A stretch of DNA of 64,000 nucleotides from Pseudomonas sp. GV085 (GCF_003050925.1 NZ_QAOV01000001.1:759457-823456); one strand, 5' to 3'. Positions 9,804-19,486 are shown, counted from the stretch's first letter. Numbers and translations are program-made. Notes: generated by a model from the sequence alone, not told the origin.

Positions 9804-10940
9804 ATGAAGATAGTTTTCAGTGCGCTCTCTGCCCATCTAGGTGGAGGTCAGACATATCTGATTAACCTTTTTCAGTTCCTACCCTTCGGCAAGGATCTTG
9901 AGATTCGCGTGTTCGCCCCTTCATCACTCAAGCTGCGGGATCACCCAAGGATCCGTCGAGACGAACCTGCCTGGCCGACAAAAAATTCGATTGTCAGAGC
10001 CTTGTGGGAAAAGTGGGTGCTGCCCGGTATCTTGAAGGCTGAAAAGGCTGACGTACCATTTTGTCCCGGGGGAGTAGTGGGCACTCGCGCACCGGCAGCT
10101 TGCAAGGTAGCGAAGATGTTTTGGAGCATGAATCCACTTGATTTGCGCGTACAAAAAAGTTTATCGCTGGGGTTGCAACAACTCAGAAACTGGTTGTTGA
10201 ACCGCATTATGCTCAAGAGCATATCTGAAGCTGATCTGGCGATATTTATTTCAAACTATGCACGAAGTATCATCGAGTCGCTGACCAAAGCTAAAGAACT
10301 CGTTACTATCCATCATGGAATTGGCTCTGTGTTTTGGGCGCTCGGTAAAAGTGCTGTTTGTCCGGACTTCTTGCCCGGGAAAAAGTGCATTTCATATGTG
10401 TTGAGATCTGACGATTACAAACACCATTTTAAAGTGGTCAGTGCTTGTGGGGAGCTATCCAGGGAACTTTGCGAAAGGTTTTCGCTGATTCTTGTCGGGG
10501 AAACAAATCTGCCGGAAGCGGAGCGTGTAAAGGCTCTGATTGCAACGCTAGGCCTGGAAGATCGGGCCCTGCTACTGGGCGCTACTCCTTGTCAGGGGCT
10601 TCTCCTGCTGTATCACCACGCTCATCTGAATCTCTTTGCCTCGTCGTGCGACAACTGCCCAAACATCCTTCTTGATGTGCTCGCTTCAGGTCGGCCGATG
10701 ATTTGTTCTAATGTTATGCCTATGCCGGAATTTGGATCGGACGCAGCAGTTTGTTTTTCGCCGTTTGATTCCCAAGACATAGGTCAGGTACTGACAGAGG
10801 TTTTAACTAATCCCAAACTTTTGAAAAAGCTGGCCGTTGCGACGGTCGCGCAAAGTGATAAGTTTGAATGGGAAGATACCTCAAGAAAAAAGTGCTCCGA
10901 ACTGCTGGTGTTGGCTAAGTTACACAAAGTGGGTGTTTGA
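9804..10940 (+). CDS. Glycosyltransferase family 4 (group 1) enzyme
   Basis: A 378-residue glycosyltransferase, probably adding one sugar of the O-unit on the cytoplasmic face. The N terminus MKIVFSALSAHLGGGQTYL has the glycine-rich acceptor-side loop. The C-terminal half contains CPNILLDVLASGRPMICS and MPEFGSDAAVCFSP, the nucleotide-sugar binding region of GT4 enzymes. ATG 9804 was chosen over TTG 9786 because the conserved first beta strand starts there. It is 3 bases from the next gene. Donor and acceptor are unknown. Confidence 0.85.
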   Translation: MKIVFSALSAHLGGGQTYLINLFQFLPFGKDLEIRVFAPSSLKLRDHPRIRRDEPAWPTKNSIVRALWEKWVLPGILKAEKADVPFCPGGVVGTRAPAACKVAKMFWSMNPLDLRVQKSLSLGLQQLRNWLLNRIMLKSISEADLAIFISNYARSIIESLTKAKELVTIHHGIGSVFWALGKSAVCPDFLPGKKCISYVLRSDDYKHHFKVVSACGELSRELCERFSLILVGETNLPEAERVKALIATLGLEDRALLLGATPCQGLLLLYHHAHLNLFASSCDNCPNILLDVLASGRPMICSNVMPMPEFGSDAAVCFSPFDSQDIGQVLTEVLTNPKLLKKLAVATVAQSDKFEWEDTSRKKCSELLVLAKLHKVGV

Positions 10941-10943
10941 TAA

Positions 10944-12188
10944 ATGAGAGTTCTCGTGGTATCGCAGTATTTCTGGCCGGAATCTTTTATTATCAACGAC
11001 CTGGTCAAGCGCTTATCTGCCCAGGGGCACGTCGTAAAAGTTCTTACCGGCAAGCCGAATTATCCGGATGGTGTTGTGTTCGACGGCTACCAAGCTTGCG
11101 GATATCAGGAAGAAAGTTACGAAACGACAGTTAGAGTATGCCGTGCACCGCTTAGACCTCGCGGCTCTTCGGGCGCAAAAAACCTGATACTGAACTATTT
11201 GTCCTATATCGTAAATGGACTGAGATTTTACCCGAACGCTGTAAAGGGTGAGAGTTATGACGCAATCTTTGTGTTTGCACCTTCCCCGATTACGTCAGTC
11301 ATTCCTGCCATCTATTTGAAATGGAAACTCAAGAGTCATCTGGCAGTATGGGTCCAGGATCTCTGGCCAGAGAGCTTGAGTGCGACGGGATTTATCCGGA
11401 ATAAATCGCTCTTGCGCGTGGTAGGGTGGGGAGTCAGAGGCATTTACGCCTGCGTTGACACTTTACTCGTCCAGTCGAGGGCATTCCGGGAGCCGGTTGC
11501 TCGCTATGCTGATCCTGGTAAGGTCGTATATTACCCAAATTGCTATCAGGATACTCCGTCAGGCTCGGAAGAGACTCTGATTCCTGCATCGCTGCTTGCG
11601 GAGCTCGAAAACCATTTCTGTCTCGTTTTTGCTGGCAATCTGGGGACCGCACAATCGGTCGAAACCTTGGTTGAGGTAGCAGACAGGCTTCGCCATCTAT
11701 CCAAACTCCGAATTGTGCTGGTCGGCAGCGGTAGCATGCTGAGCTGGATCGAAAGCCAGAAAAAATCCCGATCATTGGACAACCTTGTCCTCGCCGGTCG
11801 GTTTCCGGTAAGTGAAATGCCACATTTTTTCAGTCGTGCCACTGGATTGTTGGTGACGTTGAAGCAAGATGAGGCGTTCTCCTATACCATTCCCAGTAAA
11901 GTCCAGGCTTACCTGGCAGCGGGAAGGCCGATTGTCGCCGCGCTGGATGGTGAAGGGGCTCGGATCATTCAAGAGGCCAATGCAGGCCTGACGAGCCCGG
12001 CGCAAGATGCCGAAGGCATGGCCAGGTGCATTGAGCAACTTTTCCACATGAGTTCGGATGAACGGGAATCATTGGGGCAGTCGGGCAGGGCGTACTACCT
12101 CGAGCATTTCGAAATGGAGCGTCAAAGCCAGCGTCTCGTCGAAATCCTCTGTACCAGGATCAATGAATTGAAAGGTAGCTCAAAATGA
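10944..12188 (+). CDS. wbuB: WbuB/WbjE-type glycosyltransferase (GT4)
   Basis: A 414-residue GT4 enzyme. The N terminus MRVLVVSQYFWPESFIINDL, the VWVQDLWPESL motif and SKVQAYLAAGRPIVAALDGE are typical of the WbuB family, whose members are linked to L-fucosamine or L-quinovosamine transfer. That fits the following three genes, which make such a sugar. It ends 4 bases into the next gene. A decayed gene at 23951-24412 shows the same C-terminal motif order, so the duplicated unit once carried a relative. Confidence 0.85.
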   Translation: MRVLVVSQYFWPESFIINDLVKRLSAQGHVVKVLTGKPNYPDGVVFDGYQACGYQEESYETTVRVCRAPLRPRGSSGAKNLILNYLSYIVNGLRFYPNAVKGESYDAIFVFAPSPITSVIPAIYLKWKLKSHLAVWVQDLWPESLSATGFIRNKSLLRVVGWGVRGIYACVDTLLVQSRAFREPVARYADPGKVVYYPNCYQDTPSGSEETLIPASLLAELENHFCLVFAGNLGTAQSVETLVEVADRLRHLSKLRIVLVGSGSMLSWIESQKKSRSLDNLVLAGRFPVSEMPHFFSRATGLLVTLKQDEAFSYTIPSKVQAYLAAGRPIVAALDGEGARIIQEANAGLTSPAQDAEGMARCIEQLFHMSSDERESLGQSGRAYYLEHFEMERQSQRLVEILCTRINELKGSSK

Positions 12189-13042
12189 AAGTTCTAGTGT
12201 TAGGGGTCACCGGGATGCTGGGTAGCACGGTGTTCAGGCAATTCCATGGAAACCCACGTTTTGAGGTGTGGGGCACTTTACGTAACCCGGGTGGCGCAAA
12301 ATACTTTTCAGACGAAACTCGCGGTTCGTTAATCAGCAATGTTGACGTGCTGGACCAGGACTCGCTGGTTTCGGTGCTGGCAAAGGTCAAGCCTGATGTC
12401 GTCATCAACTGCGTCGGCTTGATCAAGCAACTGGCCGATGCCAAGGATCCCCTTTCAGCGCTTCCCATCAATGCCATGTTGCCGCATCGCATTGCCAGGT
12501 TGTGCGAACTGTCTGGCGCTCGCTTGATTCACATCAGTACCGACTGCGTGTTTTCCGGGCGTAAAGGGCTTTACACTGAAGAGGATATCTCCGATGCGGA
12601 GGATCTCTACGGCAAGTCCAAGTACATTGGCGAGCTTCATGCCCAGCCGAATGCAGTCACCCTCCGGACTTCAATCATCGGTCACGAACTCGGAAGCCAA
12701 TACTCGCTGGTGGATTGGCTTCTATCCCAGAACGGGGTCGTCAAGGGCTACGAAAAGGCCATTTTTTCGGGGCTTCCTACCGTGGAGCTGGCGCGTGTCA
12801 TTCGAGATTATGTGATCCCGAACCCGGAGCTTAAGGGCCTTTATCATGTATCGGTGGCACCCATTGATAAATTGTCTCTGCTGAAATTGGTGGCAGAAGT
12901 TTATGAGAAGGAAATCGATATCGTCGCTGACAGTGATCTTTCTATCAATCGTTCGCTGGACTCATCAAAATTCCAATCCGCGACCGGTTATGCTCCACCT
13001 TCATGGTTGGAATTGGTCAAATCAATGCGCGCATCGCGTTGA
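12185..13042 (+). CDS. RmlD-like SDR reductase, WbvR-type
   Basis: A 285-residue NAD(P)-dependent reductase with the Rossmann motif GVTGMLGSTVF and catalytic YGKSKYIGE. It lies between a WbuB-type transferase and FnlA/FnlC-type genes, where L-FucNAc clusters have FnlB/WbjC. FnlB is about 370 residues with a C-terminal cupin domain, which is absent here. RmlD-like WbvR-type reductases instead give UDP-L-RhaNAc, which a C2 epimerase turns into UDP-L-QuiNAc. I therefore infer L-QuiNAc as product; the sequence does not prove it. ATG overlaps the previous gene by 4 bases. Confidence 0.8.
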   Translation: MKVLVLGVTGMLGSTVFRQFHGNPRFEVWGTLRNPGGAKYFSDETRGSLISNVDVLDQDSLVSVLAKVKPDVVINCVGLIKQLADAKDPLSALPINAMLPHRIARLCELSGARLIHISTDCVFSGRKGLYTEEDISDAEDLYGKSKYIGELHAQPNAVTLRTSIIGHELGSQYSLVDWLLSQNGVVKGYEKAIFSGLPTVELARVIRDYVIPNPELKGLYHVSVAPIDKLSLLKLVAEVYEKEIDIVADSDLSINRSLDSSKFQSATGYAPPSWLELVKSMRASR

Positions 13043-13075
13043 TCATTAAATACAATCAAGTTTTGGACGGTAGTT

Positions 13076-14086
13076 ATGTTTGATAATAAAATTTTGATGA
13101 TCACGGGCGGCACAGGGTCATTTGGTCATACAGTGTTGAAGCGTTTTCTTGATACTGACGTAAAAGAAATTCGCGTATTCAGCCGCGATGAAAAAAAACA
13201 GGAAGATATGCGCATTGCCCTGTCGAACGACAAGGTGAAGTTCTATATCGGTGATGTTCGCGATCGCGATAGCCTTGATCAGGCGATGGTCGGCGTGGAT
13301 TACATTTTTCACGCGGCCGCATTGAAGCAGGTGCCTTCCTGTGAGTTCTACCCTATGGAAGCCGTGCGTACTAACATTATCGGTACCGAAAACGTTCTGA
13401 ATTCGGCGATTGCTTCGGGTGTTAAGCGCGTTGTCGTGCTAAGTACCGACAAGGCTGTTTATCCAATCAATGCCATGGGTATTTCCAAAGCCATGGCTGA
13501 AAAACTGATGGTGGCCAGGTCGCGTATGATTCCGGCATCGGGACCTGTGATCTGCGCGACTCGTTACGGCAATGTCATGGCCTCACGCGGGTCAGTGATC
13601 CCGTTGTTTATCAACCAATTGCAAAATGAAGAGCCGCTGACCGTCACCGATCCGAACATGACCCGCTTTCTGATGTCGCTGGAGGACTCTGTCGACCTGG
13701 TGCTGCACGCTTTCGAGCATGCCGAGCAAGGCGATATTTTCGTCCAGAAAGCACCTGCCTCAACAGTCGCGGACCTGGCGCAAGCGCTCAAGGAGCTGTT
13801 CTCTCGTGACAATACTGTCAAGGTCATTGGCACCCGTCATGGCGAAAAACTCTATGAGTCGCTGATTTCCCGTGAAGAAATGGCCAAAGCCGAAGACATG
13901 GGGCGTTACTATCGAATCCCGGCTGACAATCGCGACCTGAACTACAAGAAGTTCTTTGTTGAGGGTGAGCAGGAGATTTCCGATCTTGAAGATTACACCT
14001 CGCATAATACGGAACGTCTCGATGTTGAAGGCGTGAAGAAAGTTCTTTTGAATCTGGAATACATTCAGGAGAAACTTGATGCTTAA
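13076..14086 (+). CDS. wbjB: UDP-GlcNAc 4,6-dehydratase / 5-epimerase (FnlA/WbjB type)
   Basis: A 336-residue SDR that starts the route from UDP-GlcNAc to L-configured 6-deoxy HexNAc sugars. The motifs are MITGGTGSFGHTVLKRF, FHAAALKQVPSCEFYP and VLSTDKAVYPINAMGISKAM. The usual Tyr of YxxxK is Met (MGISK), as is typical of this inverting dehydratase family. The C terminus has GTRHGEKLYESLISREE. The stop overlaps the next start by 8 bases, so the two genes are probably coupled. The symbol follows the Pseudomonas O11 nomenclature. Confidence 0.9.
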   Translation: MFDNKILMITGGTGSFGHTVLKRFLDTDVKEIRVFSRDEKKQEDMRIALSNDKVKFYIGDVRDRDSLDQAMVGVDYIFHAAALKQVPSCEFYPMEAVRTNIIGTENVLNSAIASGVKRVVVLSTDKAVYPINAMGISKAMAEKLMVARSRMIPASGPVICATRYGNVMASRGSVIPLFINQLQNEEPLTVTDPNMTRFLMSLEDSVDLVLHAFEHAEQGDIFVQKAPASTVADLAQALKELFSRDNTVKVIGTRHGEKLYESLISREEMAKAEDMGRYYRIPADNRDLNYKKFFVEGEQEISDLEDYTSHNTERLDVEGVKKVLLNLEYIQEKLDA

Positions 14087-15206
14087 GGTCATGACGCTGG
14101 TCGGCACGCGACCAGAACTTATCAAGATGAGTCGTGTTATTGCAGAGCTGGATAAGCAAGTCAATCATGTGTTGGTCCACTCCGGCCAAAACTATGACTT
14201 CGAATTGAATCAGGTATTTTTCGATGATCTTGAAATTCGAAAGCCTGATTACTTTCTGGGCGCCGCCGGTGATACGGCTGCCAAGACCATCGCCGAGGTG
14301 ATTTCGAAGGCGGATGAAGTATTTGAAGTTGAAAAGCCGGACGCGCTTCTGCTCTATGGCGATACCAATACCTGTCTAGCAGTCATTGCCGCCAAGCGCC
14401 GCAAGATACCGGTATTCCATATGGAAGCCGGCAATCGCTGTTTTGATCAGCGAGTTCCCGAGGAACTGAATCGCAAGGTGCTCGATCACCTGAGCGATAT
14501 CAATATGGTTCTGACCGAGCATGCTCGGCGTTATCTGATCGCTGAAGGGATTCGTCCTGAAACCATCATCAAGACCGGTTCGCATATGGAGGAAGTGCTC
14601 GACTACTACATGCCGAAAATTCTCACCTCCGATGTGCTGGTTCGAGAAGGGCTGGAGCAGGATAAATTCTTCATCATCAGCGCTCACCGAGAGGAAAACG
14701 TCGATACGCCGGAAAACCTCCGGGATTTGCTCAAGACGCTGCGAGCCTTGGCTGACGAGTATAAGTTTCCGATCATCGTCTCCACTCACCCCCGCACCCG
14801 CAAGCGTCTGGAGGCGATAGGCGAATCGCTGGATCACCCGTTGATCCGCTTTTCCAAGCCGTTCGGTCTGCTTGACTACATCAAGCTACAGATGTCGGCA
14901 TTTTGCGTCCTGTCCGATAGTGGCACCATCACAGAAGAAGCCTCTCTGCTGAACTTGCCTGCCATTACCATCCGTAATGCACATGAGCGTCCGGAGGGGA
15001 TGGACGAAGGGACACTCATTATGAGTGGCCTGAAAGTGGATGGCGTTCTTAATGCCGTACGTGTGGTGACCAGTCAGCATGATCGTGATCAGCGTGTCAT
15101 CCCTGTGGTCAGGGATTACCAGGCGGGTCCAGTGTCCAAGCAGGTGGTTCGGGTCGTATTGAGTTATACCGACTACATCAACCGTACGGTCTGGTCGAAA
15201 CCCTGA
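14079..15206 (+). CDS. wbjD: UDP-N-acetylglucosamine 2-epimerase family (FnlC/WbjD type)
   Basis: A 375-residue cytosolic epimerase that inverts C2 of a UDP-HexNAc. It begins MLKVMTLVGTRPELIKMSR and contains LLYGDTNTCLAVIAAKR, FHMEAGNRCFDQRVPEE and CVLSDSGTITEEASLLNLP. In the L-FucNAc and L-QuiNAc routes this is the last step. The ATG at 14079 lies inside the end of the dehydratase gene; TTG 14076 is a less likely start. A frame-disrupted piece of the same N terminus recurs at 24413-24543. Confidence 0.9.
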   Translation: MLKVMTLVGTRPELIKMSRVIAELDKQVNHVLVHSGQNYDFELNQVFFDDLEIRKPDYFLGAAGDTAAKTIAEVISKADEVFEVEKPDALLLYGDTNTCLAVIAAKRRKIPVFHMEAGNRCFDQRVPEELNRKVLDHLSDINMVLTEHARRYLIAEGIRPETIIKTGSHMEEVLDYYMPKILTSDVLVREGLEQDKFFIISAHREENVDTPENLRDLLKTLRALADEYKFPIIVSTHPRTRKRLEAIGESLDHPLIRFSKPFGLLDYIKLQMSAFCVLSDSGTITEEASLLNLPAITIRNAHERPEGMDEGTLIMSGLKVDGVLNAVRVVTSQHDRDQRVIPVVRDYQAGPVSKQVVRVVLSYTDYINRTVWSKP

Positions 15207-15225
15207 GCGGCGTCGAGGTTTGAAA

Positions 15226-16188
15226 ATGCGTGTTTTGTTGACAGGTGCCACCGGTTTCGTAGGTCGTGCAGTCCTGGGCCGATTAGCGGCTTCTGAAGAT
15301 CTGGAGCCGGTGGCCGCCATTCGCGGGCATGCCCTGCCTGACTGTCCGGCGCGCGTTACAACTATTCAAACCGTCGGGCTCGAAAGTGATGCCGATTGGT
15401 CCCAAGCGCTGGATCGGGTGGAGGTCGTCATTCACAGCGCGGCGCGTGTCCATGTGATGAATGACACCGAGTCCGATCCGCTTGTGGCGTTTCGCAAAGT
15501 AAATGTCGAAGGCACACTCAATCTTGCCCGGCAGGCAGCTGACCAGGGGGTTCGACGTTTTGTGTTCATCAGCTCGATCAAGGTGAATGGTGAGGGTACG
15601 CCCCTCAATGAACCCTATCTTGCAGATGCTCCACCCGCACCAGCGGACCCCTATGGCGTTTCAAAAATGGAGGCCGAGCAAGGGTTGTTCGAAATCGCGA
15701 ACGATTCAGGGATGGAGGTCGTTATTATTCGTCCCGTGCTCGTTTACGGCGCGGGTGTAAGGGCTAATTTCCTGAACATGATGCGCTGGCTGGACAAAGG
15801 GGTGCCGCTGCCATTCGGGGCTATCCATAATCGACGCAGTCTGGTCGCGCTCGACAATCTTGTTGATTTAATAGCGACCTGTATTCGCCACCCGGCTGCA
15901 GCTAATCAGATTTTCCTTGTTAGTGATGGGGAAGATCTGTCCACTACGCAGCTGTTGAGGCGCATGGGGCAAGCGCTGGGCAAGCCTGCACGGTTGTTGC
16001 CTGTTCCGAGTGTGCTGCTTGAGCGTGGGGCGCAGCTTTTAGGCAAGCAGGCTTTATCGCAACGGCTTTGCGGGTCGTTGCAGGTCGATATAAGCAAAAC
16101 TCGAAAACTGCTGGGCTGGTCTCCTCCCGTCAGCGTCGATGAAGCTCTGGTGTCGGCTGCGAACTACTACAAGGATAGGCAGCGATAA
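15226..16188 (+). CDS. SDR nucleotide-sugar 4-reductase/epimerase (WbpV/WbpK/WbjF type)
   Basis: A 320-residue SDR with GATGFVGRAVL, SSIKVNGEGT and catalytic DPYGVSKMEAEQ. Enzymes at this position, just before wbpL, reduce the 4-keto product of WbpM to UDP-D-FucNAc (WbpK) or UDP-D-QuiNAc (WbpV), which WbpL then uses to prime the O-unit. Which sugar is made cannot be read from the sequence. Start ATG 15226 is preceded by GAGG; TTG 15220 is also in frame. The gap to wbpL is 64 bases. Confidence 0.82.
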   Translation: MRVLLTGATGFVGRAVLGRLAASEDLEPVAAIRGHALPDCPARVTTIQTVGLESDADWSQALDRVEVVIHSAARVHVMNDTESDPLVAFRKVNVEGTLNLARQAADQGVRRFVFISSIKVNGEGTPLNEPYLADAPPAPADPYGVSKMEAEQGLFEIANDSGMEVVIIRPVLVYGAGVRANFLNMMRWLDKGVPLPFGAIHNRRSLVALDNLVDLIATCIRHPAAANQIFLVSDGEDLSTTQLLRRMGQALGKPARLLPVPSVLLERGAQLLGKQALSQRLCGSLQVDISKTRKLLGWSPPVSVDEALVSAANYYKDRQR

Positions 16189-16252
16189 GCTGGCTAACGG
16201 CAGTGCTGGTTCAATTGCAAAATTGATTTTGGCTGTTTCAGGAAGTTGATCT

Positions 16253-17278
16253 TTGAACACAATTTGGTTGTTGACTGCTGTGGTTGGTGTTTCATTTTTG
16301 GCCACGGGTGCATTGCGCAAATATGCCTTGGCACGCAGTTTGATAGATATTCCGAATTCACGAAGTTCACATTCGGTCCCGACACCGCGTGGTGGAGGTG
16401 TGGCCATCGTCCTGAGTTTTCTGATTGCGTTACCGGCGCTTGTCTGGGTAGATGACATGGCTTGGCCCATGGCGTTGGCTCTACTTGGAGCCGGTGGATG
16501 GATTGCAGTCATAGGGTTTCTTGACGACCACGGACACATTGCTGCCCGGTGGCGCCTGCTGGCGCATTTCGCTGGTGCCATCTGGGCATTGTTCTGGATT
16601 GGCGGCATGGCCCCGATCAATGTGTTCGGTTACGAAATAAGCCTGGGATGGTTTGGTTATGTCATCGGGGCGTTGTTTCTGGTCTGGATGCTCAACCTCT
16701 ATAACTTTATGGATGGTATTGATGGTCTGGCGAGTGTCGAAGCGATTTGCGCCTGTGTCGGCGCTTGTCTGGTGTATTGGATTGGTGGCCATCCGAGTCT
16801 CTCCATTCCCCCGTTTGTGCTGACAATGGCCGTACTCGGTTTCCTTGTCTGGAATTTCCCGCCTGCGCGTATTTTCATGGGCGATGCCGGGAGTGGTTTT
16901 CTAGGCATGGTACTGGCGGTGTTGGCCCTGCATGCCGCATGGACTGCCCCGGTGTTTCTGTGGGCATGGCTTATCCTGTTGGGAGTCTTCATTGTTGACG
17001 CTACCTTTACCTTGCTGCGCCGCCTGTTGCGTGGTGACAAGGTCTATGAGGCTCATCGCAGCCATGGATACCAGTACGCTTCACGGAAATTCGGCAGCCA
17101 TCGTGTGGTCACGGTTGCAATAGCCGCTATCAATTTGTTGTGGTTATTGCCGGTCGCTATATTGGTCGTCATGCGGTACCTGGATGGTTCGACGGGATTG
17201 ATTCTGGCCTATGTGCCGTTGGTGGCACTGGCTTTCAAATTCCACGCTGGCGAGTTGGAAGTCGCGAGTAATGCGTGA
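16253..17278 (+). CDS. wbpL: Undecaprenyl-phosphate sugar-1-phosphate transferase (initiating)
   Basis: A 341-residue, multi-spanning membrane enzyme of the WecA/MraY family. It begins O-unit assembly by linking a HexNAc-1-phosphate to undecaprenyl phosphate. Key motifs are TPRGGGVAIV, FLDDHG, the NFMDGIDGLAS Asp motif, FMGDAGSGFLG and the basic cytoplasmic loop EAHRSHGYQ. The start is TTG 16253, with AGGAAG seven bases before it. A C-terminal relic of a relative occurs at 24544-24651. It is the only intact initiating transferase in the window. Confidence 0.92.
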   Translation: MNTIWLLTAVVGVSFLATGALRKYALARSLIDIPNSRSSHSVPTPRGGGVAIVLSFLIALPALVWVDDMAWPMALALLGAGGWIAVIGFLDDHGHIAARWRLLAHFAGAIWALFWIGGMAPINVFGYEISLGWFGYVIGALFLVWMLNLYNFMDGIDGLASVEAICACVGACLVYWIGGHPSLSIPPFVLTMAVLGFLVWNFPPARIFMGDAGSGFLGMVLAVLALHAAWTAPVFLWAWLILLGVFIVDATFTLLRRLLRGDKVYEAHRSHGYQYASRKFGSHRVVTVAIAAINLLWLLPVAILVVMRYLDGSTGLILAYVPLVALAFKFHAGELEVASNA

Positions 17279-17379
17279 TGGTTGCTCTGGCTATCACGCA
17301 ATGCCTGGTCCACAAGCGATACCAAAAGCTGTAGTTGTTGTATCAATGCTAGGGGCTTCGAGAGGTGTTTAGAGGGGTT

Positions 17380-19374
17380 ATGGATAAGATTCGGGCAAAT
17401 TTATTAAGTCTGCCAAGACGACATAAGCGCATTTTGCAGGTATTGACTGATATTTTTTTGGTCTGGTTTGCCTTGTGGATGGCGTTTGTTGTGCGTCTGG
17501 GGCTGGACGAGATGATCAATCCCCTCACTCAGCATGTTTGGCTTTTTGTCAGCGCGCCTGTCGTGGCAATTCCTTTATTCATCCGCTTTGGCATGTACCG
17601 CGCGGTGATGCGGTATTTCGGCAATGATGCACTTATTGCCATTATCAAGGCTGTCACATTATCGTCCCTGATCCTCGGCGTCTTGGTGTACTGGTACAGC
17701 AATCATCAGAACGTCGTTCCCCGCTCGATCATATTCAACTACTGGTGGTTGAGTCTGATCATGATCGGGGGATTACGCTTGGCCATGCGCCAGTATTTTA
17801 TGGGTGATTGGTTCAGCGCAGCTCAGCATGTCCCGTTCACGAACAGGGATGACGGATTGCCAAAAGTTGCGATTTACGGTGCCGGGGCCGCAGGCAATCA
17901 ACTCGTTACCGCCTTGCGAATGGGGAGGGTCATGCGACCTGTTGCCTTTATCGATGATGATAGCGGTATTGCCGACAGGGTTATTTCAGGGCTGCAAGTC
18001 TATAAGCCTAAACATATCCAGCAAATGATCGACAATACGGGCGCTCAGGAAATTCTCCTTGCCATCCCGTCGTCCAATCGTGGTCGCCGCCGCGAGATTC
18101 TTGGTTTTCTCGAAGGTTTCCCTCTGCATGTTCGGAGTATTCCGGGGTTCATGGATCTGGCCAGTGGCAGGGTCAAGGTGGACGACATCCAGGAGGTAGA
18201 CATTGCTGACCTGCTCGGCCGTGACGCTGTTCCGGCCCAGGGGGAGTTACTTGAGCACTGCATCAAGGGGCAGTGCGTTCTGGTCACGGGTGCCGGAGGC
18301 TCCATCGGCTCCGAACTCTGCCGTCAGATTCTGGAGCTCGGGCCCACGACACTTTTATTGTTTGAACATAGCGAATTCAATCTCTACAGCATATTGTCCG
18401 AGCTGGAACAGAGAGTTGCACGAGAGTCATTATCGATCCGTCTTTTGCCAATCCTGGGGTCCGTGCGCAACCAGGAAAAACTTCTCGATGTGATGAAATC
18501 CTGGCGCGTGGATACGGTGTATCACGCCGCAGCCTACAAGCACGTGCCAATGGTCGAGCATAATATTGCCGAAGGTCTGCTCAACAATGTGATTGGCACG
18601 CTCAATACAGCCCAGGCCGCACTTCAGGCAGGTGTCTCCAACTTTGTATTGATTTCGACCGACAAGGCCGTGAGGCCTACCAATGTAATGGGCAGTACCA
18701 AGCGTCTTTCCGAGATGACGCTGCAGGCGCTCAGTCGAGAGTTGGCGCCGGTATTGTTTGGTGACACGACCAACGTTTCTCGGGTGAACAAGACGCGCTT
18801 CACGATGGTTCGGTTTGGAAATGTTCTGGGATCGTCCGGTTCGGTTATTCCGTTATTTCACAAACAGATCAAGTCGGGGGGGCCGCTGACGGTCACCCAC
18901 CCAAAGATCACTCGATACTTCATGACCATTCCCGAAGCCGCACAACTGGTTATTCAAGCGGGTTCCATGGGGCAGGGTGGTGATGTCTTCGTTTTGGATA
19001 TGGGGGAGCCTGTCAGGATTGTCGAGCTCGCCGAGAAGATGATCCATTTATCCGGTTTGAGTGTCCGTTCGGAAAAAAACCCGCATGGCGACATCTCAAT
19101 CGAGTTCACGGGGCTGCGTCCGGGTGAAAAGCTTTATGAGGAATTGTTGATCGGTGACAACGTGGCTGCCACTCAGCACCCGATGATCATGACTGCCAAC
19201 GAGGATTACCTGTCCTGGGATGTGCTGAAGGTCAAGCTGAGCGAATTGCTCCGCGCTGTTGATCAAGACGATTATGCACGTGTTCGCCAGTTGTTGCGCG
19301 ACACGGTTAGCGGCTACTCCCCGGATGGTGAAATCGTCGACTGGATCTACCAGCAGCGGCGCCTCGAGCCCTGA
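17380..19374 (+). CDS. wbpM: UDP-GlcNAc 4,6-dehydratase WbpM, copy 1
   Basis: A 664-residue membrane-anchored dehydratase. Residues up to about 110 hold several membrane spans; a Rossmann-like domain follows (IYGAGAAGNQLV). The catalytic SDR domain starts near residue 300 with VTGAGGSIGSEL and includes LISTDKAVRPTNVMG, where Met replaces the usual Tyr as in the WbpM/FlaA1 family. It makes the 4-keto-6-deoxy precursor of D-QuiNAc/D-FucNAc. ATG 17380 matches the start of copy 2; GTG 17365 is an alternative. GC-rich third positions fit the chromosome, unlike copy 2. Confidence 0.95.
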   Translation: MDKIRANLLSLPRRHKRILQVLTDIFLVWFALWMAFVVRLGLDEMINPLTQHVWLFVSAPVVAIPLFIRFGMYRAVMRYFGNDALIAIIKAVTLSSLILGVLVYWYSNHQNVVPRSIIFNYWWLSLIMIGGLRLAMRQYFMGDWFSAAQHVPFTNRDDGLPKVAIYGAGAAGNQLVTALRMGRVMRPVAFIDDDSGIADRVISGLQVYKPKHIQQMIDNTGAQEILLAIPSSNRGRRREILGFLEGFPLHVRSIPGFMDLASGRVKVDDIQEVDIADLLGRDAVPAQGELLEHCIKGQCVLVTGAGGSIGSELCRQILELGPTTLLLFEHSEFNLYSILSELEQRVARESLSIRLLPILGSVRNQEKLLDVMKSWRVDTVYHAAAYKHVPMVEHNIAEGLLNNVIGTLNTAQAALQAGVSNFVLISTDKAVRPTNVMGSTKRLSEMTLQALSRELAPVLFGDTTNVSRVNKTRFTMVRFGNVLGSSGSVIPLFHKQIKSGGPLTVTHPKITRYFMTIPEAAQLVIQAGSMGQGGDVFVLDMGEPVRIVELAEKMIHLSGLSVRSEKNPHGDISIEFTGLRPGEKLYEELLIGDNVAATQHPMIMTANEDYLSWDVLKVKLSELLRAVDQDDYARVRQLLRDTVSGYSPDGEIVDWIYQQRRLEP

Positions 19375-19403
19375 TTGTTTAATATTTTGCAATGTACATA
19401 TTT

Positions 19404-19431
19404 TTGACAGTGCCATTACATAGCCTAAGTT
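19404..19431 (+). promoter_or_regulatory. Probable sigma-70 promoter of comEA
   Basis: TTGACA (19404-19409), a 16-base spacer, then TAAGTT (19426-19431). A similarly placed TTGACA occurs before the broken copy at 33304. Confidence 0.5.
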
Positions 19432-19465
19432 TGAGGAGCAGCTTCGGAAAAGCTGCTTTCTCAAA
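19430..19465 (+). promoter_or_regulatory. 5'-UTR hairpin before comEA
   Basis: GCAGCTT pairs with AAGCTGC, continued by TTTGAG with CTCAAA. The hairpin lies between the -10 region and the comEA start. The second copy (33328-33363) keeps the fold with different stem bases, which suggests a selected RNA structure. Confidence 0.5.
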
Positions 19466-19486
19466 CGCCGTCATGGAGCTTCAATC

